A DNA stretch of 64,000 nucleotides, from positions 4,648,945 through 4,712,944 of the forward strand of contig NC_051139.1 of assembly GCF_014839805.1 (NCBI RefSeq). The letters run 5' to 3'. Origin of the DNA: Manduca sexta (taxonomy: Eukaryota > Arthropoda > Insecta > Lepidoptera > Sphingidae). Shown in pieces: positions 1 to 13,380 of the stretch (positions within the stretch are counted from its first letter, which is position 1; every line of letters begins with the position of its first letter). Under the pieces are notes generated by a model, which saw only the letters and a list, made by a program, of their open reading frames with translations, did no database searches and was not told the DNA's origin. Both the position numbers and the translations under genes were made by a program.

Positions 1-2679
1 TTTTATACATATTTAAATGTTCTCCAGATGTTTCGAAGTCTTCTTTTGAATTATTAAATGTAATTTGTTATTTTCACAAATATATTTAGATTTTATTTTC
101 AACATTACGCATTGTTGTTGTAGTAATAGGTCATGGCTATTAACTAGAAAGCTCAGCTTCAAAGTCATAAAAGCTCATAAAATATTTTTGCACGGCTGAA
201 ATCGTCATCTACAGAATTTCTTACGCCTGCACGCAAATGTTGACCATCTAACATTTTTTATGTTTCATCACAGAACGAACTATGTACTCTCCCGGACACA
301 TTATAAGGCAAATTACGCATCTAAGTACAGCTGTATTATAATCTCTCCGCCCTTAATTTATGGAAAATTAGTATTTTTTTAATATTTGTTAAGTAACAAA
401 ATTCTTAGTCATCATTTTATGATGCGTTGATTTACGCGGACATAGTCTTGGAATCGGAAAAAAAGATTTTAAAATTGATATAAGTAAGATAAGATAATAT
501 TTTAATTAACAGGTAATTGGGCAACAAACCATAAATCAGTAATTCAAAGGCACACGCTCGTTCGTGGTCTAAATTTGACCAGCTGTGTTTGCAGATCTAT
601 GATTATATTTTGACAGGCAACGACAATTTGACAGTTCGATAGGACAAAAATGAAGTCTATACTCTTAGAACTTTGCATTAAATAAAAAACGATATCTAAT
701 TAGTGACAGTCGGTTTTTGCACTAAATTGTTTCGGTATAGTCATTAAGCAAAAAAGACAACCGAAGTGTTGAACAAGTGGTTCGTACCAACGGACATCCG
801 CGGACTGCGCTTGCGTAATCGATTGTTAACAGAGACTTTGTTTTATTTTCCATGATTTACCAGTCTTTGTTACATAACTGTTGGGAAAAATGTGGACATT
901 TTAGTAGTCAGTGATCCGGTAATGAAAAGCGCTTAATATTATAGTGATGGTTATTATTATGTTGGAGACTTCTTTTTATTACAAGTTGATCTGTAAAAGG
1001 TATAGACAGAAGCATGAAATAACATTTAAATGATTTGTAATAGAACGTGGATATTTCACATTACAAATAATTAACTTATACAAATAAAGTATTTTTTCAA
1101 TAACTTATTAGCTTCTAACACAATATAATTTATGAATGTATTTAGTAGATTATTATAGATTTTTATGGACTAATTTCTAAGTAATTTTGTTCAATATTTA
1201 GACGAATGAATATATATTTTTTTGAAACTAAAGATAAAACATTTATTGAAGGTTAGCGTAAAAAAAACAAAAGTATCAATTAAATTATCTGTTGAAATCA
1301 TAAAGAACTTGACTCTTGTATTTCAATATACGATAACTGTTTCCGTCATATTCAAACAGAATTTTGAAATGTCGTATGTACCTCACAAAGCGAACAAGAG
1401 CGAACAACTAATAACGTCTATTCATACAAATAATTGATGTTTCCACCAGGATTTCATCATTCACCGCTCAATCGCCTATTACAAGCGTTTGATAATACTC
1501 TATTCTTTGTATTACCTCACGGCGCAAGAATACGCGAATATGGGAAACGGCTACATAATAAAAAAAACACATAATATATTGACACAATACAATAGAAACC
1601 AGAGGCTGTGTTCGCTTTAGCAATGTTTCTGTGAGATTGTTTCCGTTTTTATTCGTAATTCGAGATTATTTTTTAATTTCGGGGTTTTTATCTTTAGTAG
1701 ACATAACAACCCCATCGTAATTTGTTACAATGTAAGTACATACTTGATTTAAATAGTATAGTCTTAATTTAGATATACGTAGGTATTAATAATGAAGTCG
1801 ACTCACTGGTGAGCAACTGTTAATAAAGTACAAATTTTTCTGGCAATCTCTGATTTTTCTTAAGATAAAATACTTTGAATTAGACCTACATCCAGACTAT
1901 TTAATTTAAATTCGTTCAACAGCGAGTCCCGTTCAACTTTTTCCGAACATATTCCAACTGCAAATTTAGCATATCTTCAATTTAATTCGAGATAGTTATC
2001 AGACTTAGAGTTCTTGGCTGTAAATATACACAACAAACTACATTATATTAATAAAGAGAATCGCTAAATCTGCCGCTAGATGAATACTGAATTGGCAAAT
2101 AAACTAAATTACTTCCCATAGAAAAACAGTTATAAACAGTAATCAACTCTCAACCTTACTACGTTCAGAAAAACAGCTAACAGTAGTTCTATGTTTAAAT
2201 AATTGTAATAGAATGATATAATAATTATTGTACTTAAAGGATATCTTACCATGCATCAAGAATAATATGTTTTATGTTTCAATAAAAAGATTATTATAAT
2301 AAAACAATTGTCGTATTACAATGGAAACGAACACGAGCATTAATTGCAGGTTGTCTCATCACGCTTTGTACGCAACATTGTTCCTTAAGAAATCGTTTCA
2401 GAAGCTTTTAAGGTATTATATCCCGAATGTATGTATCTTAGAGGCCAATTTTATTTATCTCCAAAATTTTTATAATGACGTATTGTTTCATTACAATTCT
2501 AAACCATACTTTTATATATGTTTATACTATATAAAACATCCCTTCTATAATTTACAAAATAAAATTACTAAAGTTCACTGTGATTTGTTATGAAAGTTAA
2601 AATTATAAATAGTTACAGAGTCCTGACTTAGTTGTAAACCTTAAACAAAAATTCGTCAATTATAGAAACGTTGGTCTCA
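1..2679. other. AT-rich stretch without a recognisable gene
   Basis: No reading frame here resembles a known protein, and none has exon-like codon use or a convincing splice context. The sequence is AT-rich with short homopolymers. The longest frames (about 70-90 codons near 1222 and 2321) are low-complexity and start inside AT-rich sequence, so I treat them as chance. Confidence 0.6.
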
Positions 2680-3010
2680 TCGCGAGAATTGAACACGCGG
2701 CCTTTTGTTTGACAATCGACAACACGTCCTAAGCCGATGCATATTGCATGCTGACGCATATATTCAGTTGCTGTCTGAAACTTCAAACTTAACAACTGAA
2801 TTAGATTTTGGAGTGGAGTCCAATAGAATGTTGAATGACGAGAGATGATTACCCCTCGGCAGTCGACACAATTATGTCGGCCTGCTGGTACCGGATATAC
2901 ACAGGCAGATCCTGAAACGCGACACACTTATGTGCGCAACTAAGGCGATTTTTAACACCTTGTGTACAGTGCTCGCTATCCGGGCGGACATAAAATATAT
3001 CCTACCACCA
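2680..3010 (-). repeat. Lepidopteran interspersed repeat (SINE/MITE-like)
   Basis: Read on the minus strand, this block opens with the GGTGGTAGGA phrase common in lepidopteran repeats. It continues through a moderately GC-rich body and ends near a GTTCAATTCTCGC stretch that resembles a tRNA B box. Base composition differs from the AT-rich flanks. Recognition rests on general familiarity with such repeats; the boundaries are approximate. Confidence 0.4.
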
Positions 3011-3686
3011 GCAAACGTAAACTTTTTACCTAGATACATTATTTCAAAGATAAAGATTAAGGCTACAAGACGGCTGTTATCACTAAAGGCAAATTTGATT
3101 TCTCCTAAATACAATTTGTATTACGTCATTACTCAACAATAAAAAAAAGGTTTAGTACCGTGAAAATCGTATAAAACATGTTAACATTATTTTTATTGTT
3201 ACACGAAGGTAAAAACAATTGAAACAGCCTGACATTGTGTCAAGAGGTCAATTATCGGAGCCGCGAAAAATGCATTACACGTAAAACGTAATAGTAGTAA
3301 TAGGTGCTAACAAAATTATCCAACGGCATTTCACAACCCTCCATTGAACAGAAGGTTGATTGCGACATCCCCCGACACCCTGATTCGATAATTCTGACAC
3401 GCGAAGTCTAATATCATTCATGACCTTTCAGTGACAATTCTTACATCTGACGAAATAGTTGAAAGTCACGCAGGTTCAATCATTTGTTGTGATAGAGGCC
3501 AATTCTGAATAAACTATTTTCTGTGGCCTTGCACCTGATACGGTATTTATTTAGATAGCTTTTACCGTCACAAACTAGTCAAGGAATAAACTAAATTTTT
3601 ATCTGTTACTACGTAACTATATTCTCAAACTTCCTATAAAAAGATATCAGTATTCTAGATGCAAGTGCAATATCTTTACTCGCTAT

Positions 3687-3905
3687 GACCACTCACACAC
3701 AACTCATGCCTTTTATCCCCGAACAGAGGTGCAACTAATGCACACACTTTCCACCATGTATATTCAGTCCCATGATGAGATAGGGGGCAAGCGTATCACC
3801 ATATCAGGCACAAATTACATACTCCGGGCAGATACTGAGAAAAACCCAATAACTCTTTGCTCGACCCAAGAATCTGAGACCTCAGTACTGCAACCGTACT
3901 GTAAT
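3687..3905 (-). repeat. SINE body, diverged copy
   Basis: On the minus strand this matches, with divergence, the body of the SINE at 59665-60125: the 'gatactgagtataaa', 'cccgatatggtgat' and 'ggggataaaaggcatgag' phrases occur in the same order. The tRNA-like head is missing, so it is a 5'-truncated copy. Confidence 0.5.
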
Positions 3906-4894
3906 ACAACTCCGCCACTGAAGCAGTCAGTCGCTACGATATTGCAAGCATTATAAATTAATGAAATATATATATGTATATTGTATAATACTACTTTTGT
4001 CCAAAGAAGGTGCATTCAATTCTCTTAATAAGTATCTGATCTCATTAAACCAGAATTACTGCATAACTTAACATTGCTGATATCAGACCTTATTTCACCA
4101 ATAAATAGCTTAATAACTCATTCAACTCGAAAATTATTTAGCAAGACAATAAATTCACGACCGTAAAATATTCGTTCACTCTCGCTACAATATCGCAATG
4201 GTTTCAATCAATACAATTTCGTAATACGAAGTGCGAAATTAAGACAGCTTTGGTTTTTTCTATAGCGTACCTAGTCATGCATAAAGTTCATTTTCCTATT
4301 GATGTGAGTACTTGAACCTAATTTCGTGTAAATCCGGGGCACGATTAAAGACAATAATGGCTCAATGTCGTTTGCATCACGATTAGCCCCGTAGTGCTCA
4401 GCTATCGATATCCATGTTCCGTCAATGATATGAGATGAATGTTTACAGGCTTGTACTTTGGTTTGGACGTTTTATTTTTCATGTATTAAAAGCAAACACA
4501 CCAGTCACATGTTAAACTTATAATGAAATCCAAGTCTTTAAATTACCAAGAACTATTGCAGTGTTTTGGTCTCAGAAAACCCATTTCGGATAGAACTCGC
4601 CAACACGTAAGTATTTTGGCGCAGGTGAAAAGACTTGGTCTGACGGTCGCTCGATGTTTTGCATTTCTTCGGGCGGCTTAACACAAAGTCGTAAGGCAAG
4701 TTGAACCCAGCATTGCCGCCTAGTCTCCCCACCCCCCGAAGGCTGGGCGATAGTAGTAATTACTTACTACGCAAAAATCAAATGATCAAAAACGTCTTCT
4801 TATTATGTACCGCCAAATTGTGATACAAAGATGTCATTATTTATGATATTGATTGTGACTTAATTAAAATAAAAATTAAATATATGTGGCGCGC

Positions 4895-4960
4895 TTTAGG
4901 GGAGACCTATGTTCAGCAGTGGACAGCTATAGGCTGATGATGATGATGATGATGAAGTAC
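4895..4960 (+). repeat. 3' tail of a LINE/SINE with (GAT)n microsatellite
   Basis: The phrase 'cagcagtggacagctataggctga' split by a short variant, followed by six to seven GAT units, is the usual 3' terminus of a widespread lepidopteran retroposon. About 250 bp upstream (4640-4760) is a GC-richer block with a C-run that may belong to the same element. Confidence 0.5.
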
Positions 4961-5405
4961 ATATAGAAAAATATAGAAGTCGGAACGCACAATATATTCT
5001 AGAGTACGCACCAAGTATCGACAATCAAGGCCGCCAAAACTTTTGTAATTGAACAAACGTTGAACAATAACGCATGGAATGCGATATAAATCTAATGTAT
5101 CGTTAATTTTGACGCGGATACAAATTGAATTTTACACCCTAAATTAAGTAACTAAAGGTTGGCTTTTAAAAAAAATATATCTAATATTTACCTTTAATCC
5201 CATAACCTGTGCAACGCCATGAATATTTTGCAAACACTACACGGTAAAAGAAGATTAAAATATATATCATTAATAATATTTTAATCAAGGGCAACTAAAC
5301 ATAATACAACTATTTTTCATATACAAGAATAGAAAATGATATAAATAAAATTATGTAGACGAACAGATGGTTTGATATAATCATTAATTTATTGACTATA
5401 TAATA

Positions 5406-5750
5406 TAATAATAATAATAATAATAATATCAGCCCTGTATTATATACTTGCCCACTGCTGAGCACGGGCCTCCTCTACTACTGAGAGGGATTAGGCCTTA
5501 GTCCAACACGCTGGCCTAGTGCGGATTGGTAGACTTCACACACCTTCGAAATTCCTATAGAGAACTTCTCAGATGTGCAGGTTTCCTCACGATGTTTTCT
5601 CTTCACCGTTAAAGCGAACGATAAATTCACAAAGAATACAGACATGTTTTTTTTTTTAGAAAAGTCAGAGGTGTGTGCCCTTGGGATTTGAACCTGCGGA
5701 CATTTGTCTCGACAGTCCGTTCCACACCTAACTAGACTATTGCCGCTTTT
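5406..5750 (-). repeat. tRNA-derived SINE, near full length
   Basis: On the minus strand a tRNA-like head (5685-5748) has an A-box-like TAGTCTAGTTAGG and a B box GGTTCAAATCC. It is followed by a conserved body and an (ATT)n tail, seen as AAT repeats at 5406-5430 on the + strand. A second copy lies at 30926-31258 (+). Partial copies are at 13306-13380 (+) and 63284-63365 (-). Confidence 0.75.
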
Positions 5751-5864
5751 TTTTTTTTACTATATATGAATAACAAATTGTTAACAATCAAATAAATGTC
5801 TTATTAAGATAAACGGGGATCAGAATAACTAATGACATATTTAGTATAACATAAAATATATATA

Positions 5865-7169
5865 CTTAGTCTGGCCATAAATACTGTTACACTTAATTAT
5901 AAAAAAATATTACATTTGAATTTCGAATCTGTCATTTTTATACGATTGTTCATTGTGTTTTCTCATTTTGGCGCCAATACATTGTAAAATATTTTGCGAT
6001 ATTAAAATGGTGTGGGGTGATAAAGAGAACCGAATCGCTGTGATAGCATTACACAAAGTAGGTATGGAGCCAAATGCAATTTTTAAAACTCTCCATACAC
6101 TTGGTATTAGTAAAATGTTTGTGTACCGGGCTATTAATAGGTACAATGAGACCTCCTCTGTTTGTGACAGAAAAGATCTGGCCGTCCACGTAGTGTTCGT
6201 ACGAAAAAGGTGGTCAAAGCAGTAAGGGAAAGAATTCGAAGAAATCCTGTCCGAAAGCAAAAGATTTTATCTCGGGAAATGAAGATAGCACCTAGAACCA
6301 TGTCGCGTATTTTAAAAGATGACTTAGGACTTGCAGCCTATAAGAGACGCACTGGCCATTTCTTAACTGATAATTTAAAGAAGAATAGGGTGGTAAAATC
6401 GAAACAACTACTGAAGCGGTACGCAAAGGGAGGTCACAGAAAAATTTTGTTTACGGATGAGAAAATTTTTACAATTGAGCAACATTTTAACAAACAAAAT
6501 GACCGTATTTATGCTCAAAGCTCTAAGGAAGCTTCCCAATTAGTCGACAGAGTGCAACGTGGACATTATCCGACTTCAGTGATGGTTTGGTGGGGTGTTA
6601 GCTATGAAGGAGTGACTGAGCCATATTTTTGTGAAAAAGGTATCAAAACATCGGCACAAGTGTATCAAGATACCATTCTTGAGAAGGTAGTTAAGCCCCT
6701 TAACATCACCATGTTCAATAACCAAGTATGGTCCTTCCAGCAAGACTCGGCGCCGGGTCATAAAGCTCGGTCCACGCAGTCTTGGTTGGAATCGAACGTT
6801 TCGGACTTCATCAGAGCTGAAGACTGGCCGTCGTCTAGTCCCGATCTTAATCCGCTGGATTATGATTTGTGGTCAGTTTTAGAGAGTACAGCTTGCTCTA
6901 AACGCCATGATAATTTGGAGTCCCTAAAACAATCTATACGATTGGCAGTGAAGAATTTTCCCATGGAAAGAGTGCGTGCTTCTATTGATAACTGGCCTCA
7001 TCGTTTAAAGGACTGTATTGCAGCCAATGGAGACCACTTCGAATAAGCTTTTATATTTTTAATTGTTTTATATTTATGTATTAAACTGACACACTGTAAA
7101 AGTAATAAATGTTATTTGCAGTTAACAATTTTCTTTTTTCTTTATTACAATATTTATGGCAAGACTAGG
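5865..7169 (+). mobile_element. maT-type (DD37D) mariner transposon
   Basis: The element is 1305 bp long with terminal inverted repeats of about 27 bp (left CTTAGTCTGGCCATAAATA, right complement CCTAGTCTTGCCATAAATA). It is flanked on both sides by TA, the mariner target duplication. It encodes one transposase gene in the expected position. The left and right TIRs differ at several positions. Length, TIRs, TA target and the DD37D signature together place it in the maT branch of the Tc1/mariner superfamily. Confidence 0.9.
6007..7046 (+). pseudogene. Mariner (maT) transposase, one frameshift
   Basis: This is a cut-and-paste transposase of the Tc1/mariner family. The first part, from the ATG at 6007 in frame 1, encodes the N-terminal helix-turn-helix DNA-binding region. 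The rest, read in frame 3 to the stop at 7046, carries the GRPR-type linker, a second DNA-binding segment and the catalytic domain. The three catalytic Asp residues are visible: FTDEK, then QQDSAPGHKA, then SPDLNPLDY. There are 37 residues between the second and third Asp when the third is taken as the one in NPLD (DD37D). The two frames join where an AAAA run at about 6171-6174 appears one A short. Both frames are otherwise open, so the copy is young or carries a sequencing error. As written it cannot make a full transposase. Confidence 0.85.
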
Positions 7170-7171
7170 TA

Positions 7172-8800
7172 TTATATTATATTCACATAAACAAATATAA
7201 GAAATTCAACAAAAGTCTGTTGACAATGATAATAATACGGTATTCCGCATACAAACATTCAAGCAACAAAATTCAAAGGATTTTAATTACGTATTGTCAT
7301 ATCAAAATCTGTGCATTACTAATGAACAATACCCGACGCACTCATAAACCGTGCGAGGTCAACTAACATCACTTTGACCTTTCCTCTAAGGTCACAATGT
7401 TTAATTATATAAAGTGGTGCGACCAGAGCTTATTGTAGTCCAGTTAGCATCCATCAATCAAAACGCTTAAAACTATGTACAGTTGGCAGAAAAACTATAA
7501 TAAATTAAATTCAGCGAACTTCCACGGGCTTGTCCGTGCGCGCCACTCAAATAACTTATAAAGCCAAAGAAAGTCTTTATATGTCGATCATACTATTTTT
7601 ACTGCATTCGAAGGCAGATGATCTAACGTCCATCTAATGGGTAAATGTTATTGTGGCCCGTGGACGTAACTAATGCCAGAAGCACATATAAGCCGCTGCC
7701 TAGCGCTAAAAACTTTTTTAACCTTATTTGAAGGACATACCTGCCCTCATCTACCTTCTGTTAAAAGACCTACCTAATTACTCAAACCCTCATGTGTGAC
7801 CATACCTTTGTATCTGCATCAAAACGCTAAAATATACTGAGATCCAATATCTAAGAAATGTGGTGACGGTTTGGATTCCCTTTGATTTAGAGTTGATTTG
7901 TGAAAACTCAATACCAAAGATTAAAAGTAACATATACCCGAGAGAACCAACATAAATTCCTGCAATTTTGTAATGTAATGCGAACTTCTTAAACGACAAA
8001 TGATTAAAAGTAATTACTGTTCTGTCCGTGATTTTGATCTTGAGTAATTGAAATATCTAAGCACTGAACCGACATCAAATGATTTCAGCAATGAGGTTAA
8101 TGTATTACAAGCTTAGAATTTTATCAAGTGTAATCTACATTCTAATGCTCCTTGGCACGTGCTATGAGATAACATCTGCTTTTATTTAGCCAACTTATTT
8201 GAGAATTTATATGCATAATTAAGAACGTAAAAACATTAATTCTGATGAATAGACATATTTAATTGCTGTAATTACATACTCTAATATTCATCATACTTTA
8301 TCTAATTAGCCCGAATTTTTAAGTTCAATAAATAATTCGCATTATTACATTTTTATGCCATCGTATTACAGCTCATTGTTATCCGACCAGCCTTGTCTAC
8401 TCCAAATCTCTTGGGAAATCCAATAGTATGGACAAAAAAGTATTGCATAAAATAGTTCACGTTATAACAAAACAGTTCGTCAGTGAACAGATGTTGCTGA
8501 TAGAAAAAACTTGTTCTGCGAAGTGGCATATCAAAATTTACAATTAAAAACATATGCCATTTATATAGGTTACTTGTTTTAATTACGTCTGTATGTCGAT
8601 AAATTAAATCTTTATCCGTGCCATATAAGATTGCCAAAAATACTCAAAACTTGCCGGGCCTTGATTTTTTGTTCCAACAAAGGCCAGTATGAGTTACACA
8701 AGTGAAAGGCGATAGTTGCAAAACCCTTATCAACTGTTCTGATTTTGCCCAATTTTAGCAACTATTCACCCCGGAGAGCAGAACGTTATAATATTTATAT
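7172..8800. other. Intergenic sequence, one diverged repeat
   Basis: No gene is seen. At about 7598-7720 a block containing 'ccagaagcacatataagccgctgcc' in broken form looks like part of a lepidopteran interspersed repeat. The remainder is AT-rich without structure I can name. Confidence 0.45.
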
Positions 8801-8803
8801 TAT

Positions 8804-9057
8804 GAAATTTATTACTGCTTTCTGGTTGACATGTGATAACCTTTGTATAACAGCATTCGTTTAAGATTGTATCTATATTCAGCTTTATTATCACTGCACT
8901 AAAGTTGAGACTACTTTTATATATTTATAAAAATATTATGAATTACTGTTTTCTGGTTGACGTCTGATAACCTTTGTATAACAGTCAATCGTCTAAAACA
9001 AGATTGTATCAATATACGGCTTTATTGTCATTGCACTAAAGTTGAGACTACCTTTAC
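8804..9057. repeat. Tandem direct duplication, ~133-bp unit, two copies
   Basis: Two diverged copies (about 8804-8919 and 8937-9057) share, in order, TTCTGGTTGAC, GATAACCTTTGTATAACAG, AGATTGTAT, GGCTTTATT-like and GCACTAAAGTTGAGACTAC. Spacing between matching anchors is about 133 bp. The sequence outside the pair is not repeated. Confidence 0.8.
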
Positions 9058-9724
9058 ATTCGAAGGACGATGTTTTTGATTTTTATGTAAATCAAGTTGG
9101 TCCATTTTCGGACAGATAGATAACTCTATTGCTAATGACCTTTTCAGGCATTTTTTTTAAACCTTTTGAGGATACTTGATAGACTTTTTATTAATATTAC
9201 ATCACTTAAATATAATATTCTATTTTGGGTTTCAAAAATATCTAGATAGAAATATTCACGCCCGTATGGTTATTAAACAAACTTCTAAAGCCATTATTGG
9301 ATTCGACAAAAACAAAAAATATAAGGTTGATTAGTGCCGCGTGAACCAACAAATGTTTCTTTTTAAAAATAGGTTAATTAGGTTCTTGTTCTTAGTTTCA
9401 AAGCTATTAAACTTATGAAATAATTGCACTATAACGATAAACGTTACAACAGTTATCAGTCGGAAATAAAACAAACGATTAGTTTTTACTCATTGCTAAT
9501 TAATTGAACCATTGTATTTGGCAAATCTTAATGCTAATCAGAGCAAAACATGGTATACCGTATATGCCTGTTTATTTCGTAAAATTTAAATTACTGGCAG
9601 AAAATCGAAGTTCACACATTGAAATTTCGAGATCCTTAAAATAATATTTATTATGAACTGCTCTAAACAACAATAAAAAAAAATCCTTTTTTTTCTATGT
9701 ATCATGTACTATAGTTTATACTTT

Positions 9725-9855
9725 TAACTGATGTTAAAAAGAGCAACACCAGAATTTCTTGCCCGTTTCTCTCTGGTGAGAACTGCTTTCCGAACTGGTA
9801 GTAGAGTTAATATTGACGGAATCTAATGTGTAACATTTTACAAGTTCAAATAAAT
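9725..9855 (+). repeat. Lepidopteran retroposon 3' fragment
   Basis: The order 'aaaaagagcaac', 'ccagaatttcttgcccg', 'ctgctttccgaac', 'ggtagtagagt' is typical of a widespread lepidopteran LINE/SINE 3' region. No coding capacity. Identification is by familiarity only. Confidence 0.45.
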
Positions 9856-10559
9856 TATTTCATTTCATATCAGTATACGGAACAGAAATAACGAAGTTGC
9901 AAAAATCGACCAACAACATCAAAACAATATCGCAAATAAAAACAAACAAGGCAAAACAATTTGGATTGCCAAAACATAATAGGATCCCACAAAGTGTAAC
10001 GTAAAACAAAATAATGATCTAAGCGTATTATCCAACATCTATCTAGCTGATAATCAATTTGTTACGTGTTTACGAAATGAACTGTGACAATTTGAGGAAT
10101 CCCACAGACAGCCCAAAACACTAGGTTGACGTTCTTTGATGACATGAGAGCCAATTTTTTCACATAGCAAGATACTAAAAATCACGAGAAGAAGAAGCAT
10201 CGTAACATAAAATAAATCTTAACAATAAGACAAAGCTATATAAAAAAAAAAAATTCACGTCGAATTGATAACCTCCTCCTTTTTTTGAAGTCAGTTAAAA
10301 AGAATTATACTGTCATAATTAAAATGTTGAGGTAAATTGTCATACTCGAGAATGAATTTCGGCCGACCACTCAGATAAAAATTGTAAAATAAGACGATAG
10401 TCTCTTGCCGTAACTTCGTTTTTCGACGCGTCTAAACCAATTAGTTATGATTTTCTTTTAGATCGAGATTTCGCTGAAGATTTCAGTGTTGAACGTTACA
10501 TCTAAAAGATTGCTTTTAATTTTATACAATTTTAAGATTAGTTTTGGTGTTGCAATTTG

Positions 10560-10640
10560 TTTGCTACAGTGGTTTAATTGGCCGGGTGGCCCTAGGTTCG
10601 AATCCTAAGTCGGATATTACTGCATGGGTATTTCTAAAAC
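10560..10640 (+). repeat. tRNA-derived SINE head
   Basis: There is an A-box-like GTGGTTTAATTGG and, about 30 bp downstream, a B box GGTTCGAATCC. I could not fold the segment into a proper acceptor stem, so it is a SINE promoter remnant rather than a tRNA gene. Confidence 0.5.
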
Positions 10641-12299
10641 CATTTGCTACATCAGAGTTGGCAGGAAGAGAAAAAGTGTTTCGTAAGATTTCATCGTATC
10701 GAAAATAGACTTTATAAACCTTACTTTAATTCAATTCAGTACAGGTATTACATTAAATAAAATAATAAACGACTTCCACTTCACAGACAGTTAATTTTAG
10801 CGTTTAAAATATACATTAATACGCAAATGGCCAGTTCGTTAGCATTGCACCAATTGTTGCAAGTATGGGTGTAAATCGTGTCATTGAGTTAATGTTGAAA
10901 GGGATGTGAGGCAACGTCGGCAGGATACAAATCAAAACCAATGATTTCGCATATTGCAAAAACAAGACAAATGGCAGATACATTTTTATAGTCGTTTAAA
11001 TTGTAAGATATTTTTTCTACTTTTAAATACAAAAAAACTTTTTGAGAAACGCCACTTCAAACAAAACTGTATTATAGGGGGCGTTAAATTTGTCCTTTCC
11101 GTTAAATTTGTTCTGTTTGTCAAATTAAAAGAATTTTTATCGAGACAAAACAGAACAGGTAAAAAAACGAAGAAACCCCTATACGTCTGTCAAAGCTGTC
11201 TTCAACTAGAACGCCTGTAATGGCATAAAAACGGATTAATTCGCGTTGACGGAATAGGCCCTGGGAGCCTGACTTTGTATTACTATTAGTGAAAAAATAG
11301 GTTAATTGGCGAAAAGTTGTATTTACCTAAATTCAGTACGATATAGTGCGCTCGTATACTTATTATATATCACAATTTATAATTAATTCGTAGCTTATGT
11401 AATAACTACGTTGAATAATTAGCTTTAATATTCTACACTTTTTAACGAGTACAAAACTCAAATAACGATTGCAACTGTATCAATGTAATAAAAAATATTT
11501 TTCAACACATTGTAAAGAATTAATCACTTATATTTCTTCATATCCAATATAGGACGTTGGAACACCCATTGTAGGAAACATAAAAAAACTATTTGCGGAA
11601 GTTTTACGCGCGGTTATGTCCAAAAACTGTAATATTACAAGAACGACGGGAAGTGAGATCCTAGACTGCAAGAATTTTATATGAATGCAGCATATTTTGT
11701 ATAGAAATATACAGCAGCCTTGCATTGTTTCATGAGTCGGTTTTTTCTCGACAAATATATCGCATGTACATAGTAAAAATATTTTGATGTGATAAATTTT
11801 TTGTACTTAAATTTATGCTAATTAAATCTGGTTGAAACCTAATAATGCTGTAAATGAGTATCCAGAAATATTAATGATTATAAAAAGGTGTGAGTTACGT
11901 AGATCTTTTGGTCCCACAACACGATAAAACAGTTTATATTTTGAGATAAAATATTTGTTAACGTGCTAGGATCAAAATCCAGCCCCTCCTTTCAGAAACG
12001 TCTCATCATCCACTACGAAAGCCGACACATAAAACATGCACAAATAAATACAATCTGCCAATAAACCAACAACACGATATCTACACAAATAAGTCAAAAC
12101 CGGACAACACTCCACAGGATACGCAAATTAAAAACAATGACACTGCAAATAACGCAAAATGAATTAAACGACTTCCAACCGTATTATCAGTTCGATGAAT
12201 ATTTATGACCATCAATCAATGTTACCATCCCACGTGTAACACTTTCACGTGCGAAACTTGCCATCAGTTATGGCATGGTTCTTTTTTTACCTCACGGAG

Positions 12300-12475
12300 T
12301 TTAGGTAACTAGACTCCATTGTTGATGACGATAGGTTATATATTGTAACTATGACTTTTCGAATAACCAATACCTTAGTCCGCTCCGTGACCACGAAGGC
12401 AGTCTTCGAAACGTCGGGAGAAAATTATAACATAAAAAAATCGCAATAAAATCCGATTTTTTTTTTATTTCAATG
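12300..12475. repeat. Short interspersed repeat (CGAAACGTCGGGAGAAAA family), copy 1
   Basis: The core 'ACCACGAAGGCAGTCTTCGAAACG' in shorter pieces, then TCGGGAGAAAATT, ends in a CGCAATAAAATCC-like terminus. Related copies are at 29028-29142 and 49205-49330. The best-preserved copy (29028) starts with the inverted form GATTTTATCGCGG, so these look like short TIR-bearing non-autonomous elements. Confidence 0.6.
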
Positions 12476-13305
12476 CTTACGTATACTCTTTACGGGTCCA
12501 GTATGTTAATTATTATCTTTAGTATTTGTTCGTTTTTTAATATATTATGTCATAATTCCTATGTCAATAAATCACGAATAGCTTATGTTAGGACACTGTT
12601 GGTCCTAAGTCAGTCTTTACCCTATAACTCCGACCCTGGACTGCACTATCTTATCAACATTTTTTGCTGTATTCTATTCGAGAAATACCATCACCTAATC
12701 ATTTAAAACTATACTCATATCAAATGTTTGTAGTTGACGAAATTATTCTAGACATCAAATAGTTCTGAACAGTATTACAACTTGATATTTACCTTAAAGA
12801 ATGAGATTTAATGAAGATCTATAATATCATGCAGAGAACATCACCTCCAATGAATTGATTAGGATGTAAACTACTTTACTGCTTCCTCCTTAGTCTTTAA
12901 CAATTAGGCAATGGAAACGCACAACTTAACATCTGCATTCAACTAACAATACCCGAATCAACATCCAGAGCGGTTACTTAATGTGTTACAATTAATTACC
13001 TTTGTATTGGGAAGCTTACGTAACACCTTTCTATGACACCACAATAACTATTATATAGGCAACAGAGCAGACTTAAAAATGTTTCAATGTGTTGCAAAAG
13101 ATTCAATTTTATATCTGAAATTGCGATCTACGATAGCTGGATATGATGGTAGTTTAAATGATATTTTAAGTGGCTTAAAACAAGTAAATTTGAATTCAAT
13201 GCACAAGGCACAATGTGTGAGATATAGAGATTTAACTAAAGTCGAAACTTGGGGCAGAAAGTCTGTAGAAATAAATAAAATCGTTCTACATGGAAAATGA
13301 AAAAA

Positions 13306-13380
13306 GTGGCGATAGCCTAACTGGGAGTGGAGCTGATTGCAGAGATACACTCCTCTGACTTTCCTAAAATTATGTATGTC
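13306..13380 (+). repeat. SINE head fragment
   Basis: GTGGCGATAGCCTAACTGG followed by CTCCTCTGACTTTCC and AATTATGTATGT matches the first part of the SINE at 30926-31258. The B box is degraded and the 3' part is absent. The open frames overlapping this block on both strands are therefore probably not genes. Confidence 0.6.

Noticed and set aside
10570..10610. Possible tRNA gene because of a perfect B box
   Set aside because: There is no acceptor stem and no anticodon loop of the right size; A and B boxes only, as in a tRNA-derived SINE. The same holds at 30970 and 59742.
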